From: Flavobacterium sp. ZT3R18
Lineage (GTDB): Bacteria; Bacteroidota; Bacteroidia; Flavobacteriales; Flavobacteriaceae
Direction: 5' to 3'
DNA length: 56,092 nt
Assembly (NCBI RefSeq): GCF_007097385.1
Contig: NZ_VJZS01000024.1
Location: 17,037 to 73,128 of the forward strand
Below the pieces are notes generated by a model that saw only the letters and a list, made by a program, of their open reading frames with translations, did not search any database and had not been told where the DNA came from. Made by a program: the position numbers and the translations under genes. Shown here piece after piece: positions 23,303-32,400 of this stretch (position 1 is its first letter; each line of letters starts with the position of its first letter).

Positions 23303-23476
23303 CTATAGATTTCTTACTTTTGCTGTAATGGCAATATTAGATTTTTTAAAAGCCTCTGATGTAAAATCAATAGGAATAATTCTTGAATCGCCAGTCTCGT
23401 TTTTTGGGGATATTATTTTACCCACTTTGCAATAACTTCTTGAATTGTATGCCAATTCTTGTTCTATTTTATACAT
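23303..23476 (-). CDS. Small protein between dps and the flavin reductase
   Basis: A 57-residue ORF starting at the ATG at 23476 (MYKIEQELAYNSRSYCKVGKII). The frame is open further upstream to an ATG at 23536, but that start would overlap the end of dps, so I prefer 23476. No domain is recognisable. Its place in the dps operon suggests a stress-related role. Confidence 0.55.
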   Translation of the reverse strand: MYKIEQELAYNSRSYCKVGKIISPKNETGDSRIIPIDFTSEAFKKSNIAITAKVRNL

Positions 23477-23508
23477 CTTTTTAGTTTTATAAGTTTTGTT
23501 TTCTGGAT

Positions 23509-23982
23509 TTAACTCAGATACCTCCTCAGTATCCAAGCCATTGTTTCATGTTCTTCCATTAATCCAGTCATAAAATCGGCGGTACCAGCATCTCTATTTT
23601 CTTCGGAACACACCTTAATGTCTTCTCGCAATTGAACGATAACAGTTTCTTGATCCTCTAAGAGTTCTAGAATCATGTCTTTTTGTATAGGATACTTATT
23701 TGGGTTTTCCTTAATTCTTGTGAGTTCCGAAAACTCTTTCATCGTACCAATTGTTTTTCCACCCAATTTGCTGATGCGTTCTGCAATTTCATCGATAGAT
23801 GCTTCCAATTGTTTGTATTGACTTTCGAATAATTTATGCAATTCCATAAAACTATTGCCCGATACATTCCAATGAAATTTTCTAATTTTAATGTACAAAG
23901 CCATTTCATCGGCCAAAATAGTAGATAGAAATGCAATGCTTTTTTGTAAATTTTGTTTACTGATTCCAATTTGAGGTTCCAT
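23509..23982 (-). CDS. dps: Dps-family ferritin-like DNA-binding protein
   Basis: A 157-residue Dps protein from the ATG at 23982 (MEPQIGIS). A TTG 18 bp upstream would add six residues and is less likely. The ferroxidase motif KFHWNVSGNSFMELHKLFESQY followed by DEIAERISKLGG (split here for length) carries the His, Asp and Glu iron ligands of the family (His37 and following). Dps stores iron and protects DNA against peroxide and starvation. First gene of a likely operon with the 57-residue ORF, flavin reductase and possibly AI-2E permease, under conserved promoter 8. Confidence 0.94.
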   Translation of the reverse strand: MEPQIGISKQNLQKSIAFLSTILADEMALYIKIRKFHWNVSGNSFMELHKLFESQYKQLEASIDEIAERISKLGGKTIGTMKEFSELTRIKENPNKYPIQKDMILELLEDQETVIVQLREDIKVCSEENRDAGTADFMTGLMEEHETMAWILRRYLS

Positions 23983-24054
23983 ATTTTCTTGTTTTAACAA
24001 TTGTTAGTTTGATTTTCTGGTTTTGATTATTCAAATTCAGAAATCTTTAGAATG

Positions 24055-24119
24055 CAAAGTTGGGAACTTAAGGGGGTATTGTTGTTGTATAACTTTTGAA
24101 AATAGTTGCAGAATTTACA
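24055..24119 (-). promoter_or_regulatory. Conserved promoter site 8 (dps operon)
   Basis: On the minus strand: TGTAAAT-N24-ACAAC-N22-AACTTTG. The middle element is the most divergent of the set, but the spacing is exact. Confidence 0.65.
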
Positions 24120-24307
24120 GATGTTTATTTTGTATGCTATTTAAAGTCAGTGTTTTATAATCTGAATTTATTGAAATTTAATCGAAATGTAATTTGTTTT
24201 TTATTAGAATATGGTTCTTTTATCTCTCAATTTTACCGATATTAGAGTGCGGGATTATAGCTCAAAATCCCCAGTGTTTTAGTAGAAAAAATGCAAAAAA
24301 ACTAAGT

Positions 24308-24678
24308 ATGGTAGTATTGACACTTATTCGACACGGACAGTCGACCTATAATTTAGAAAATCGTTTTACAGGGAATACAGATGTGGCACTTACTTCGTTT
24401 GGGAAAGAAGAAGCTACGCTATTCGGCCACCAAATGGAGAAAGCTTAGCCGATACTTACAATAGAGTTGTTCCTTATTATAAAAAGGAGATAGAACCAAA
24501 ACTAAAAGTAGGACAAAATATTTTGGTAGTAGCTCACGGCAATAGCCTAAGAGCTTTGATCATGTATTTGGAAGGGATTGGTAAAAAAGAAATCGTCGGT
24601 TTTGAAATTCCTACTGCTTCTCCAAGACTTTATGTTTTCGACTCTAATCTAAATATAAAGAGCGTGAATTATTTGTAA
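24308..24678 (+). pseudogene. gpmA: gpmA-like phosphoglycerate mutase with internal deletion
   Basis: The N-terminus is intact (VLTLIRHGQSTYNLENRFTGNTDVALTSFGKEEA, with the catalytic RHG). After FGHQMEKA a stop follows at 24446-24448. In another frame the C-terminal third continues at once: GESLADTYNRVVPYYKKEIEP, then VVAHGNSLRALIMYLEGI, and it ends at 24678. About 120 residues of the middle are missing, including much of the active site. The remnant is surely inactive as 2,3-bisphosphoglycerate-dependent mutase. Confidence 0.88.
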
Positions 24679-24698
24679 ACAAGTTTGTATCCATAAAA

Positions 24699-24893
24699 CT
24701 AAGATTCATCTTTTGTAGTTCGTATCAAACTAATTCCTGCAATAAAGAAAACAGTACCCAAAACCCCATAAATAACTAACGCTCTAATGTCTCTGTCGCT
24801 GCCGGAAGTATTTGTAAATATAACCGCATCGTAAATCAGACCTCCAATTCCGAGAGCCGTTAATAATGCACCAAAAATTCGTTTGATATTCAT
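24699..24893 (-). CDS. Small membrane protein with two transmembrane helices
   Basis: A 64-residue protein of two hydrophobic helices (IFGALLTALGIGGLIYDAVIF and LVIYGVLGTVFFIAGISLI) with a short hydrophilic loop, ending in RTTKDES. No functional family is known to me, though such small proteins occur near stress genes in flavobacteria. It is convergent with the gpmA remnant. Confidence 0.65.
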   Translation of the reverse strand: MNIKRIFGALLTALGIGGLIYDAVIFTNTSGSDRDIRALVIYGVLGTVFFIAGISLIRTTKDES

Positions 24894-25119
24894 GATTTTT
24901 ATTTTTTAAAATTTAGTAATTCAACTAGTTTCCAGTTTTTAGTCTATAAAAAGTGCTGATTTTAACAATAGTTCTAAAACAGCCCCGCTTTTTTATAAAT
25001 ATTGTTGAGAAAACGAATTACAACGTTTATAGACAACTCTAAAAACTGTGGCTGTGACTGCGACTGAAAACTGCGACCTTAATAGTTGTAAAATTTATAA
25101 TGCTATTATGGAGCTTGCT

Positions 25120-25554
25120 TTACATTCTCTCCATATACCAATTCAATTCTTTTTTTATTTTTTTGAATTCAAATAGAGACGATATTATTTTTTGCAAACG
25201 AACAAATGCCGTTTCGCTTTTTACCACATAATCAAAAGCTTGATGGTGCATGCATTCTATAGCAACCTCGATTTTGTCCTGAGAAGACAGCATAATGACA
25301 GCAATTTCAGGATTGAACGCTTTTATTTTATCCAGGGTGTCAATACCGTTAATAGCTTCTTTATCAATACCATCGAGGTGATAATCCAAAATAATTACAT
25401 CGGGATTGTTGGATAGATTGGCCAAGCAAAGTTCTCCGGTAGAGTAGGTTTCGATCTCAAAATCAGCATGATCCATAAACTCTATTTCCAAAGATTTCAA
25501 GAATAGGGCGTCATCATCTACTAAGAATAGTTTTATTTTATTTGAGGTATTCAT
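25120..25554 (-). CDS. Single-domain response regulator
   Basis: A 144-residue receiver protein. Phospho-acceptor Asp is in VIILDYHLDG, the acidic pair is in LVDDDALF and the conserved Lys is in YVVKSE. There is no output domain, so it works by phosphotransfer or protein contact. Its start overlaps the hybrid kinase stop by 4 bp, so it is the likely partner of that kinase. Confidence 0.93.
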   Translation of the reverse strand: MNTSNKIKLFLVDDDALFLKSLEIEFMDHADFEIETYSTGELCLANLSNNPDVIILDYHLDGIDKEAINGIDTLDKIKAFNPEIAVIMLSSQDKIEVAIECMHHQAFDYVVKSETAFVRLQKIISSLFEFKKIKKELNWYMERM

Positions 25555-28505
25555 TTTAAGGTGTTTTTTAATGTTTGTAACTCTACTTCTAATTCTTTAC
25601 AGGCTTGCATGCACACGTTTTCAAGTTGAAAAATCATCTTTTCCATTTCATTATTTTGCGACTGTATGATTACAAATTCCTGAATCTTTTTGGCCATGTT
25701 TTCAAAATCGGAATGAATTCCCACAATTGAAAAAGAAGGGATTATTTTATGAATGGCTGCATGTAATAAATCCCAGTCTTTATCAATCAAGCTTTGTTTT
25801 AAGGTATTGATTAGTTGAGGTGTTTGTTCTAGATACAAGTCAATCATTTCGATCATCAATTTAGGATTGGATTTGGTGCGGTGGTTCAAGTAATCAAGGT
25901 TTATATATTTTACTTTTTCACCCTCAATACCTTCTGAAGTGCTATTTTTATTTAATTTTGAGTTTATGGGTTTTTTTATTAACCCCACAATTTTGCTATA
26001 CAATACTCTTTCATCAATAGGTTTTGCAATGTAATCGTTCATGCCTACTGCTTTGCATTTAGCCAAATCTACTGTAGTTACATCCGCCGTTAAAGCAATA
26101 ATTGGAATAGTAGATTTCAACGTTTCTCTAATGTATTCTGTGGCTTCAAAGCCGTTCATTTCGGGCATTTGCAAGTCCATCAAAACAACGTCGTATTGAT
26201 TTGCTTGGAGCTTTTCGATGGCAATTTTTCCGTTTTCGGCAATATCACGTTCAAAACCAAAATCATCCAATACTGTTTTCATCAATAATTGATTGAGGGC
26301 CATATCTTCGACCACCAATACTCTGATCCCCTTAATTTCATTATCTAATTCCATTATTTCATTTTCTAGTGCTGCATCTGCTTTTGTTTTTAGAAAAGGT
26401 AAAGTAAAACTAAAACGGGAATATTCGTTTATTTTACTTCGAACCCTAATGCTTCCTCCTTGGGATTCTACCAATTGTTTTACAATGGCAAGTCCAAGTC
26501 CAGTTCCACCATATAATCGAGAAGTATCACTTGATGCTTGTTGAAAATTTTCAAAAATACTTTCTATTTTATTTTCTGAGATCCCTATCCCTGTATCATT
26601 AACAGCAAATTCGATGATTACTTTTTCATCATCTTCAAACATTAAATGAACACTTACTGTGATGATTCCTTTGTTCGTAAATTTCACTGCATTGCTTACC
26701 AAATTTAAAATAATTTGGTGCAAACGGACTGAATCTCCTAGCAAAACCTCTGGAATTTTATCGTCGTATTCGGATACTAATTTTAAATTTTTTTCCTGAA
26801 TTTTGGTTTCAAATAAATGAAGCATTGACGACAATGATTTTTTTATTTTGAAAGGAGTTTGCTCAAATGTCATTTTTCCGGCATCTACTTTTGCTAAATC
26901 CAAAATGTCATTTATAAGAACAATTAGAGCGTCGCCACTCATTTTAATGGCCATCAAATATTCTTTTTGCTTGGCTGTTAATTCAGTTTTCAAGACCACT
27001 TTTGTAAAACCAATGATGGCATTCATCGGGGTCCGAATCTCATGACTCATGTTCGACAAAAATTGCTGTTTTGCTTTTACTGCATTTACTGCTATTTCTG
27101 TGGCCAGTTCTGCTTTGCTTTTGGCTTCTTCGGCCAGTGTTGTTGCTAGTTCTGCAAAAACCTTGGCTTCTAATAGTTCTGTAGCAATTCTTTTCTGTTC
27201 TGTAATGTCTCTGGCTACCACAACAGCTCCTACTACATTTCCTCTGTCATCTTTGTAAACGGAACCGTTAAACAAAACATCGGTAAATTTACCGTCCATA
27301 ATCGTAAGCGGATAATCGACAACAAAGCCTTTAGAAAAAACTTTTTTATATCCTTCTCGTGCTTTTTGGGGTTCTGTAAAATAATCAAAAAAATCGGAAC
27401 CTATTAATTGGTCTCTAGAAACGCCTGTAACCAATGCTGTTGCTTCATTGGTATCCGTAATTTTTCCGTTGGGAGATATGGTGAATAATGGATCTCGACT
27501 GGCTTCAATCAAACTCAAAGAATATTGGGAAGCCAATTTAAGCGAATAACTGTGGGCTTCTAATTCTTTGTTGGCAATCTCTCGTTTCTCTTTCTCTTTG
27601 TTTTGAAATTCAAGTTCTATATCGGCAATTACGAGTTCGGCAGCCCTATTTTCTTTCTCACCTGTTTGAAAAATAAGTTCTTTATTGGCAATGTGTAATT
27701 CGTCGGCTCTTTTCTCTTTTTCATCATTTTGAAAAGCCAATTCTTTATTGGCAATCACTAACTCAGCCGCTCTTTTTTCTTTGACTTTATTTTGATACGC
27801 CAGTTCTTCATTGGCAATAACCAACTCTGCGGCTCTATTTTCTTTCTCATCGTTTTGATAGGCCAATTCTTTGTTGGCAATCAATAATTCAGCAGCTCGT
27901 TTCTCTTTTTCTTTGTTCTGAAAAGCCAATTCCTTATTGGCAATTCCCAATTCATCGGCTCGTTTTTCTTTCTCGTCATTTTGGTATGCCAATTCTTTGT
28001 TGGCGATGCCTAATTCGGCTGCACGTTTTTCTTTTTCTTCATTTTGGTATGCCAATTCCTTGTTGGCAATGCCCAATTCATCGGCACGTTTTTCTTTTTC
28101 ATCATTTTGAAAAGCCAATTCTTTGTTGGCAATTCGCAATTCCAGCGCCCATTTTTGTTCGGCGATATCTCTGGCAACAATAACTACCCCTTTTATATTG
28201 CCGCGATTGTCTCGATATACAGAACCATTAAATAATACTTCGGTTAGTTTTCCGTTTTTATGGCGAAGGGTAAGCGGGGAATCTGAAACGGAGCTTTTGG
28301 CAAATACCTCTTGATAAACATCATGAGCTTTGTTGGGTTCGGTAAAATAATCTTTAAAATAAGTTCCAGTCAATTCTTCTCTTGATATTCCTGTAATATG
28401 GGTCAACGCCTGATTCATATCCATAATTTTCCCTTCGGTACTTATGGTTACCAAAGGATCCAAACTGGCTTCTATTAAACTACGGGCGTATTGTGATTCT
28501 TGCAT
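25551..28505 (-). CDS. Hybrid histidine kinase: PAS - coiled-coil repeats - PAS - HisKA - HATPase - REC - HPt
   Basis: A 984-residue soluble sensor kinase. PAS1 covers about residues 5-118. A coiled-coil of nine 21-residue repeats (ELxIANKELAxQN pattern) covers about 122-310. PAS2 is at about 325-440, the HisKA box is NMSHEIRTPMNAIIG, and the HATPase carries NLVSNAVKFTNKG and GTGLGLAIVKQL. A receiver with DVVLMDLQMPEMNG follows, then a C-terminal HPt-like domain with LHAAIHKIIPSF. There is no membrane segment, so the signal is internal. The architecture gives a complete phosphorelay, probably ending on the overlapping response regulator. The gene follows the HMA-AraC regulator by 47 bp. Confidence 0.93.
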   Translation of the reverse strand: MQESQYARSLIEASLDPLVTISTEGKIMDMNQALTHITGISREELTGTYFKDYFTEPNKAHDVYQEVFAKSSVSDSPLTLRHKNGKLTEVLFNGSVYRDNRGNIKGVVIVARDIAEQKWALELRIANKELAFQNDEKEKRADELGIANKELAYQNEEKEKRAAELGIANKELAYQNDEKEKRADELGIANKELAFQNKEKEKRAAELLIANKELAYQNDEKENRAAELVIANEELAYQNKVKEKRAAELVIANKELAFQNDEKEKRADELHIANKELIFQTGEKENRAAELVIADIELEFQNKEKEKREIANKELEAHSYSLKLASQYSLSLIEASRDPLFTISPNGKITDTNEATALVTGVSRDQLIGSDFFDYFTEPQKAREGYKKVFSKGFVVDYPLTIMDGKFTDVLFNGSVYKDDRGNVVGAVVVARDITEQKRIATELLEAKVFAELATTLAEEAKSKAELATEIAVNAVKAKQQFLSNMSHEIRTPMNAIIGFTKVVLKTELTAKQKEYLMAIKMSGDALIVLINDILDLAKVDAGKMTFEQTPFKIKKSLSSMLHLFETKIQEKNLKLVSEYDDKIPEVLLGDSVRLHQIILNLVSNAVKFTNKGIITVSVHLMFEDDEKVIIEFAVNDTGIGISENKIESIFENFQQASSDTSRLYGGTGLGLAIVKQLVESQGGSIRVRSKINEYSRFSFTLPFLKTKADAALENEIMELDNEIKGIRVLVVEDMALNQLLMKTVLDDFGFERDIAENGKIAIEKLQANQYDVVLMDLQMPEMNGFEATEYIRETLKSTIPIIALTADVTTVDLAKCKAVGMNDYIAKPIDERVLYSKIVGLIKKPINSKLNKNSTSEGIEGEKVKYINLDYLNHRTKSNPKLMIEMIDLYLEQTPQLINTLKQSLIDKDWDLLHAAIHKIIPSFSIVGIHSDFENMAKKIQEFVIIQSQNNEMEKMIFQLENVCMQACKELEVELQTLKNTLK
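27576..28142. repeat. 63-bp tandem repeat, nine copies, coding a coiled coil
   Basis: Nine in-frame units of 63 bp encode 21-residue (three-heptad) repeats between the two PAS domains of the hybrid kinase. Changes between copies are mostly conservative. Unit number can change without loss of frame or heptad register. Confidence 0.9.
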
Positions 28506-28552
28506 GGAGAGATTTGGTTTTTCTTGTTTAATTTATAATTGGATTTTTCAAA

Positions 28553-29131
28553 CTATGGTGTCATCAAATTCCCAATTTCTTCAATAGGACTTCGTCTTTT
28601 ATCTTTTAACTGTTTAAAGTGAGTAGGAGATAAGCCTGTAACTTTCTTAAACTGACTCGATAAATGAGCTACACTGCTATATCCCATTTTCCAGGCAATT
28701 TCGGTAATATTGAGTTCTCCGTAAATAATCAATTCTTTGATTCTTTCGGTTTTATGTGAAATGATAAACTGTTCGATTGTGGTGCCTTGCACTTCCGAAA
28801 AAAGATTGGACATATAGGTATAATCATGATTTAATTTTTCATGCAAATATTCCGAAAAATTGATTTTTATGTTTTCATCGGCATGATGTACCATTTCAAT
28901 AATTACATTTTTTATTTTCTCGATCAGCATGGCTCTTTTGTCGTCCATTAATTCGAGCCCCGAATCTAATAAGCCTATTTTCAGTTGTTCCCTTTGGTAC
29001 ATAGAAATAGTTTCCATGATTTCTACTTCGCCCAAATCAACCACAATAAAGTGTAGACCAAGTTTTTTCAACTCTTCTTTCACCGCCATTTTACAGCGAT
29101 TACTAACCATGTATTTGATATATAATTTCAA
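28553..29131 (-). CDS. AraC-family regulator with N-terminal HMA-like domain
   Basis: A 192-residue regulator. The N-terminus (KLYIKYMVSNRCKMAVKEELKKLGL) matches a small heavy-metal-associated-like fold found before AraC domains in Bacteroidetes, where the motif is usually MVCxRC; here the first Cys is Ser. The AraC DNA-binding domain covers about residues 90-180 (LNITEIAWKMGYSSVAHLSSQFKKVTG). The likely start is a TTG at 29131, because the conserved N-terminal strand begins there; an ATG at 29110 would cut it. Under conserved promoter 9 and followed by the hybrid kinase and response regulator. Confidence 0.82.
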   Translation of the reverse strand: MKLYIKYMVSNRCKMAVKEELKKLGLHFIVVDLGEVEIMETISMYQREQLKIGLLDSGLELMDDKRAMLIEKIKNVIIEMVHHADENIKINFSEYLHEKLNHDYTYMSNLFSEVQGTTIEQFIISHKTERIKELIIYGELNITEIAWKMGYSSVAHLSSQFKKVTGLSPTHFKQLKDKRRSPIEEIGNLMTP

Positions 29132-29156
29132 GTTGTTTACTATTTAAGGGATGCGG

Positions 29157-29221
29157 TAAAGGTCGTCTAGATATTTAGAATCGATGTTATACAACTTCCC
29201 TAAATTGTTGTATAATTCACA
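29157..29221 (-). promoter_or_regulatory. Conserved promoter site 9 (araC - kinase - regulator)
   Basis: On the minus strand: TGTGAAT-N24-ATAAC-N22-ACCTTTA. The N24 region contains a dyad TATACAAC-N11-GTTGTATA, the clearest palindrome among the nine sites. Confidence 0.7.
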
Positions 29222-29295
29222 GATTATGAATATTGACTCATTAGTAATTTAAAAAACACTCCCGACTCCCGAAGGGTATGGATTGTGATCAAAAG

Positions 29296-29381
29296 TTTTA
29301 CCATGTAAGAAATATAAGAACAGATAAGTTATTACTTTATTATCCAGCTTAAATGACCTTATATTTCTTATATGGTTAAAA
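29296..29381. repeat. Flavobacterial palindromic repeat (ACCAT...ATGGT)
   Basis: Left arm 29296-29318 (TTTTACCATGTAAGAAATA start) pairs with right arm 29358-29381 over about 22 bp with few mismatches; the 39-bp centre is AT-rich. A degraded copy is at 33970-34045. Repeats of this type are common between flavobacterial genes. Here it lies between two signalling genes transcribed the same way. Confidence 0.75.
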
Positions 29382-29429
29382 TTAAATACTGTTTATTTTA
29401 GAATACAACCCTTTTCACTAATCACTAAA

Positions 29430-32400
29430 TTATTTTTTTGATAGCGATTTCTTAAGCTGTTTAATGATTTTCGCATACAAAAGATTTTCATCAATGGGCT
29501 TAGATATGTAATCATTCATTCCTACTGTTTTTGATTTTTGTACATCTACCTTGGTCACATCTGCAGTAAGCGCTATGATAGGGATTTTAGAATTCATCGT
29601 ATTCCTAATATAATCAGTAGCTTCAAATCCGTTCATTTCGGGCATTAGTATGTCCATTAAAACGATGTCATAACTATTTTCTTTTAGTTTTTCTATGGCT
29701 ACTTTACCGTTTTCGGCGATGTCGCATTGAAAACCAAATTCCTCTAAAATGATTTTTATCAAAAGTTGATTCAGTGGAATATCTTCTGCCACCAAAACTT
29801 TTACATTTTCGATTCCTTCTATTGTATTAGAAATAGCTTCTATATCGGAAGGAGTTTCAGTGCCAAATTTTTCAAAATCCATGATAAAGCCAAATGTAGA
29901 TCCTTTCCCTTCTTCACTTTTTACGATTAATGTACCCCCTTGATGTTCTACCAGTTTTTTAACAATGGCAAGACCTAAACCAGTTCCTCCATATAATCGT
30001 GAAATATCGGTAGAGGCTTGTTCAAAATTATCAAAAATGTGTGCCAGTTTATTTTTAGGAATTCCAATACCTGTATCGGTTAGGGTAAATTCTAATGTAG
30101 TTTTTTTAGAATCTTCGTTTAACATTTGAACACTCAATATTATTTTTCCTGCCTCAGTAAATTTTATGGCATTACTTATTAAATTCAAAATAATTTGTCG
30201 CAAACGCATGCAATCACCAACGATATATTCTGGAATCCGGGTATCATATTGTTGCTCTAGTTTTAAATTTTTCTCAGCACATTTAGATTCAAATAAATAA
30301 AAGATGTCGGCAATGGATTCAAATATGTTAAAGTTTTTTTTGTCGAATGTCATTTTTCCAGCATCTACTTTGGCAAGATCCAGAATGTCATTTATTAAAA
30401 CAATCAAAGCATTTCCAGAAGATTTAATGGCTGTAATAAATTCTTTTTGCTCTTTACTCAAATCGGTTTTTAAAGCCACATTGGTAAATCCTATTATAGC
30501 ATTCATCGGAGTCCTAATCTCATGACTCATATTCGATAAAAATTGTTGTTTGGACTTTAAGGCATTTTCGGCAATTTTTGTATTTTGTTCTGCAATACGC
30601 TTAGCCTCAATTAATTCATCTTTTAGATGGATGTGTGCTGTAACTTCATAAGCAATAATGGTAACTCCTATAATGGTTTCATCGGCATCAAGATAAGGTT
30701 GATAAACAAAATTAAAATAAACATTTTCTAATTGTCCTTTGCGCATCAAAGGGACGAGGAGTTCATATCCTTCTTGGGCAATACCCGTTGTGTAAACCTC
30801 TTCGAGCATTTTAGGGATTGGGCCATCTTTTAATTCGGGTAAAACAGCAATTAGTGGTTTGCCCTCTATGTTACTGCCTTTTCCCCATATTTCTTTAATA
30901 CTGTCATTGGCTAAGGCAATCATCATGTCTTTTCCTTTTAATATGGCAAATGAGAAAGGCGATTGCATCAGCATCATGTTATAGCGTTTATTGCTGTCTT
31001 CTATTGATTTAAGCGCTTTTTTCTCGACTTGAAGTTGTACTTCCAATACTTTTTTCTCTTTTACTTGGAGTTCAATGGCCAAATGGCGAACATCAGTAAT
31101 GTCTATAATTGTTAAGACAATTAATTCTTCATTTTCACGAGCCTGAATAATGCGGTGGGCATTGAGCAGCATTATTTTTTTACCAATAACCGGAAAAACA
31201 TGCTCTACTTCAAAATCATGAAAACGGTTGTTTTTCGGAACGATTTCCTCCAGTAGTTCTCTTAATCTCTGGATATTCCATTGGTTATTCCCTAATCTAT
31301 ACAATGATTTTCCAATGCATTCTTCTTCGGTTACATGAAACGTTTTGCAAAAGGATTTGTTGGCCGATTTGATTTTAATGTCTTTATCCAGTATAAGCAC
31401 GGGTTCATGAACGGTAGAGAGTATGGCTTCGTTATAATGGTATAATTCTTCTACTTGCTGAATTCTGGAATGTAATTCTTGATTGCTGCTGACCAATTCT
31501 TCATTGGTCGATTCAATTTCTTCTTTGGAGGTTTCCAGTTCTTCATTTAAGCTTTGCAATTCTTCATTACTCGATACTATTTCTTCGTTAGCACTTTGCA
31601 ATTCTTCGTTGGCCGCTTCTTGGTCATGTGTGATAGAGCCCATATCAGCTCGGGCTGCTGCAAGTTCTTCTTCCAGTTTTTTTATTCTGCGATCTTTTGC
31701 AATGGTATTGTTTTGTTGTCCTTTTATCGATTCTTCTTCCGTTTCGTGTTGTATGTATCCAGTGAAAATAACAATCAACAAAGGTTCTTCTCCTTCAATA
31801 TTAAGCGGAATCGCCTCAATGTTTACAATTTGAATGGTGTTGTCTATTGGATTCCGATTCATTTCAATCCCCATTTTCTTAATGGGTAGTTTTGTTTTAA
31901 TGGCATGATGAATGGCGTTTCGCAACTCAAATGTGATCTCGATATGTGCCATTTTCAAGATATTAAAACTAGCCTTCCCCGGAGAATGCTGCAAATACAA
32001 GGAAGTAGATCCTCGAAATTGAAGGATTTCTAAATCGTAATTAATGATGACACTGGCAGGTACATGGTGTTCTAGTAACACGGTATCAAAAGCCATTCCC
32101 ATAGTACCGTTTACGGATGTAGGTACTTTTTTGAAAGAGGAGGTCGGTATTGTATTTTTATCTGGCATGGTAGAATGAGAAATTCGTGAGGTAAGGTCTG
32201 GAATGGTACGTAATCCTGAATTTTTTTTTCGGGAATAGAATTTAAATTTTTTATCGAGAATCGTAAAAAGTTGTGCCGATGTTCCAATGGTTTCCGATTT
32301 TCCAAGCATCAAACAGCCGCCATCGTTTAGGGCGTAATGAAAAGTGGAAATGGCTTTTTTCTGAGCGGTGGTGTCCAAATAAATTAGCATATTTCGGCAA

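Noticed and set aside
24894..25119. Possible small RNA or gene between the small membrane protein and the response regulator
   Set aside because: Only AT-rich spacer with a few CTGTGACTGCGACTG-like repeats; no promoter, hairpin or start could be supported.
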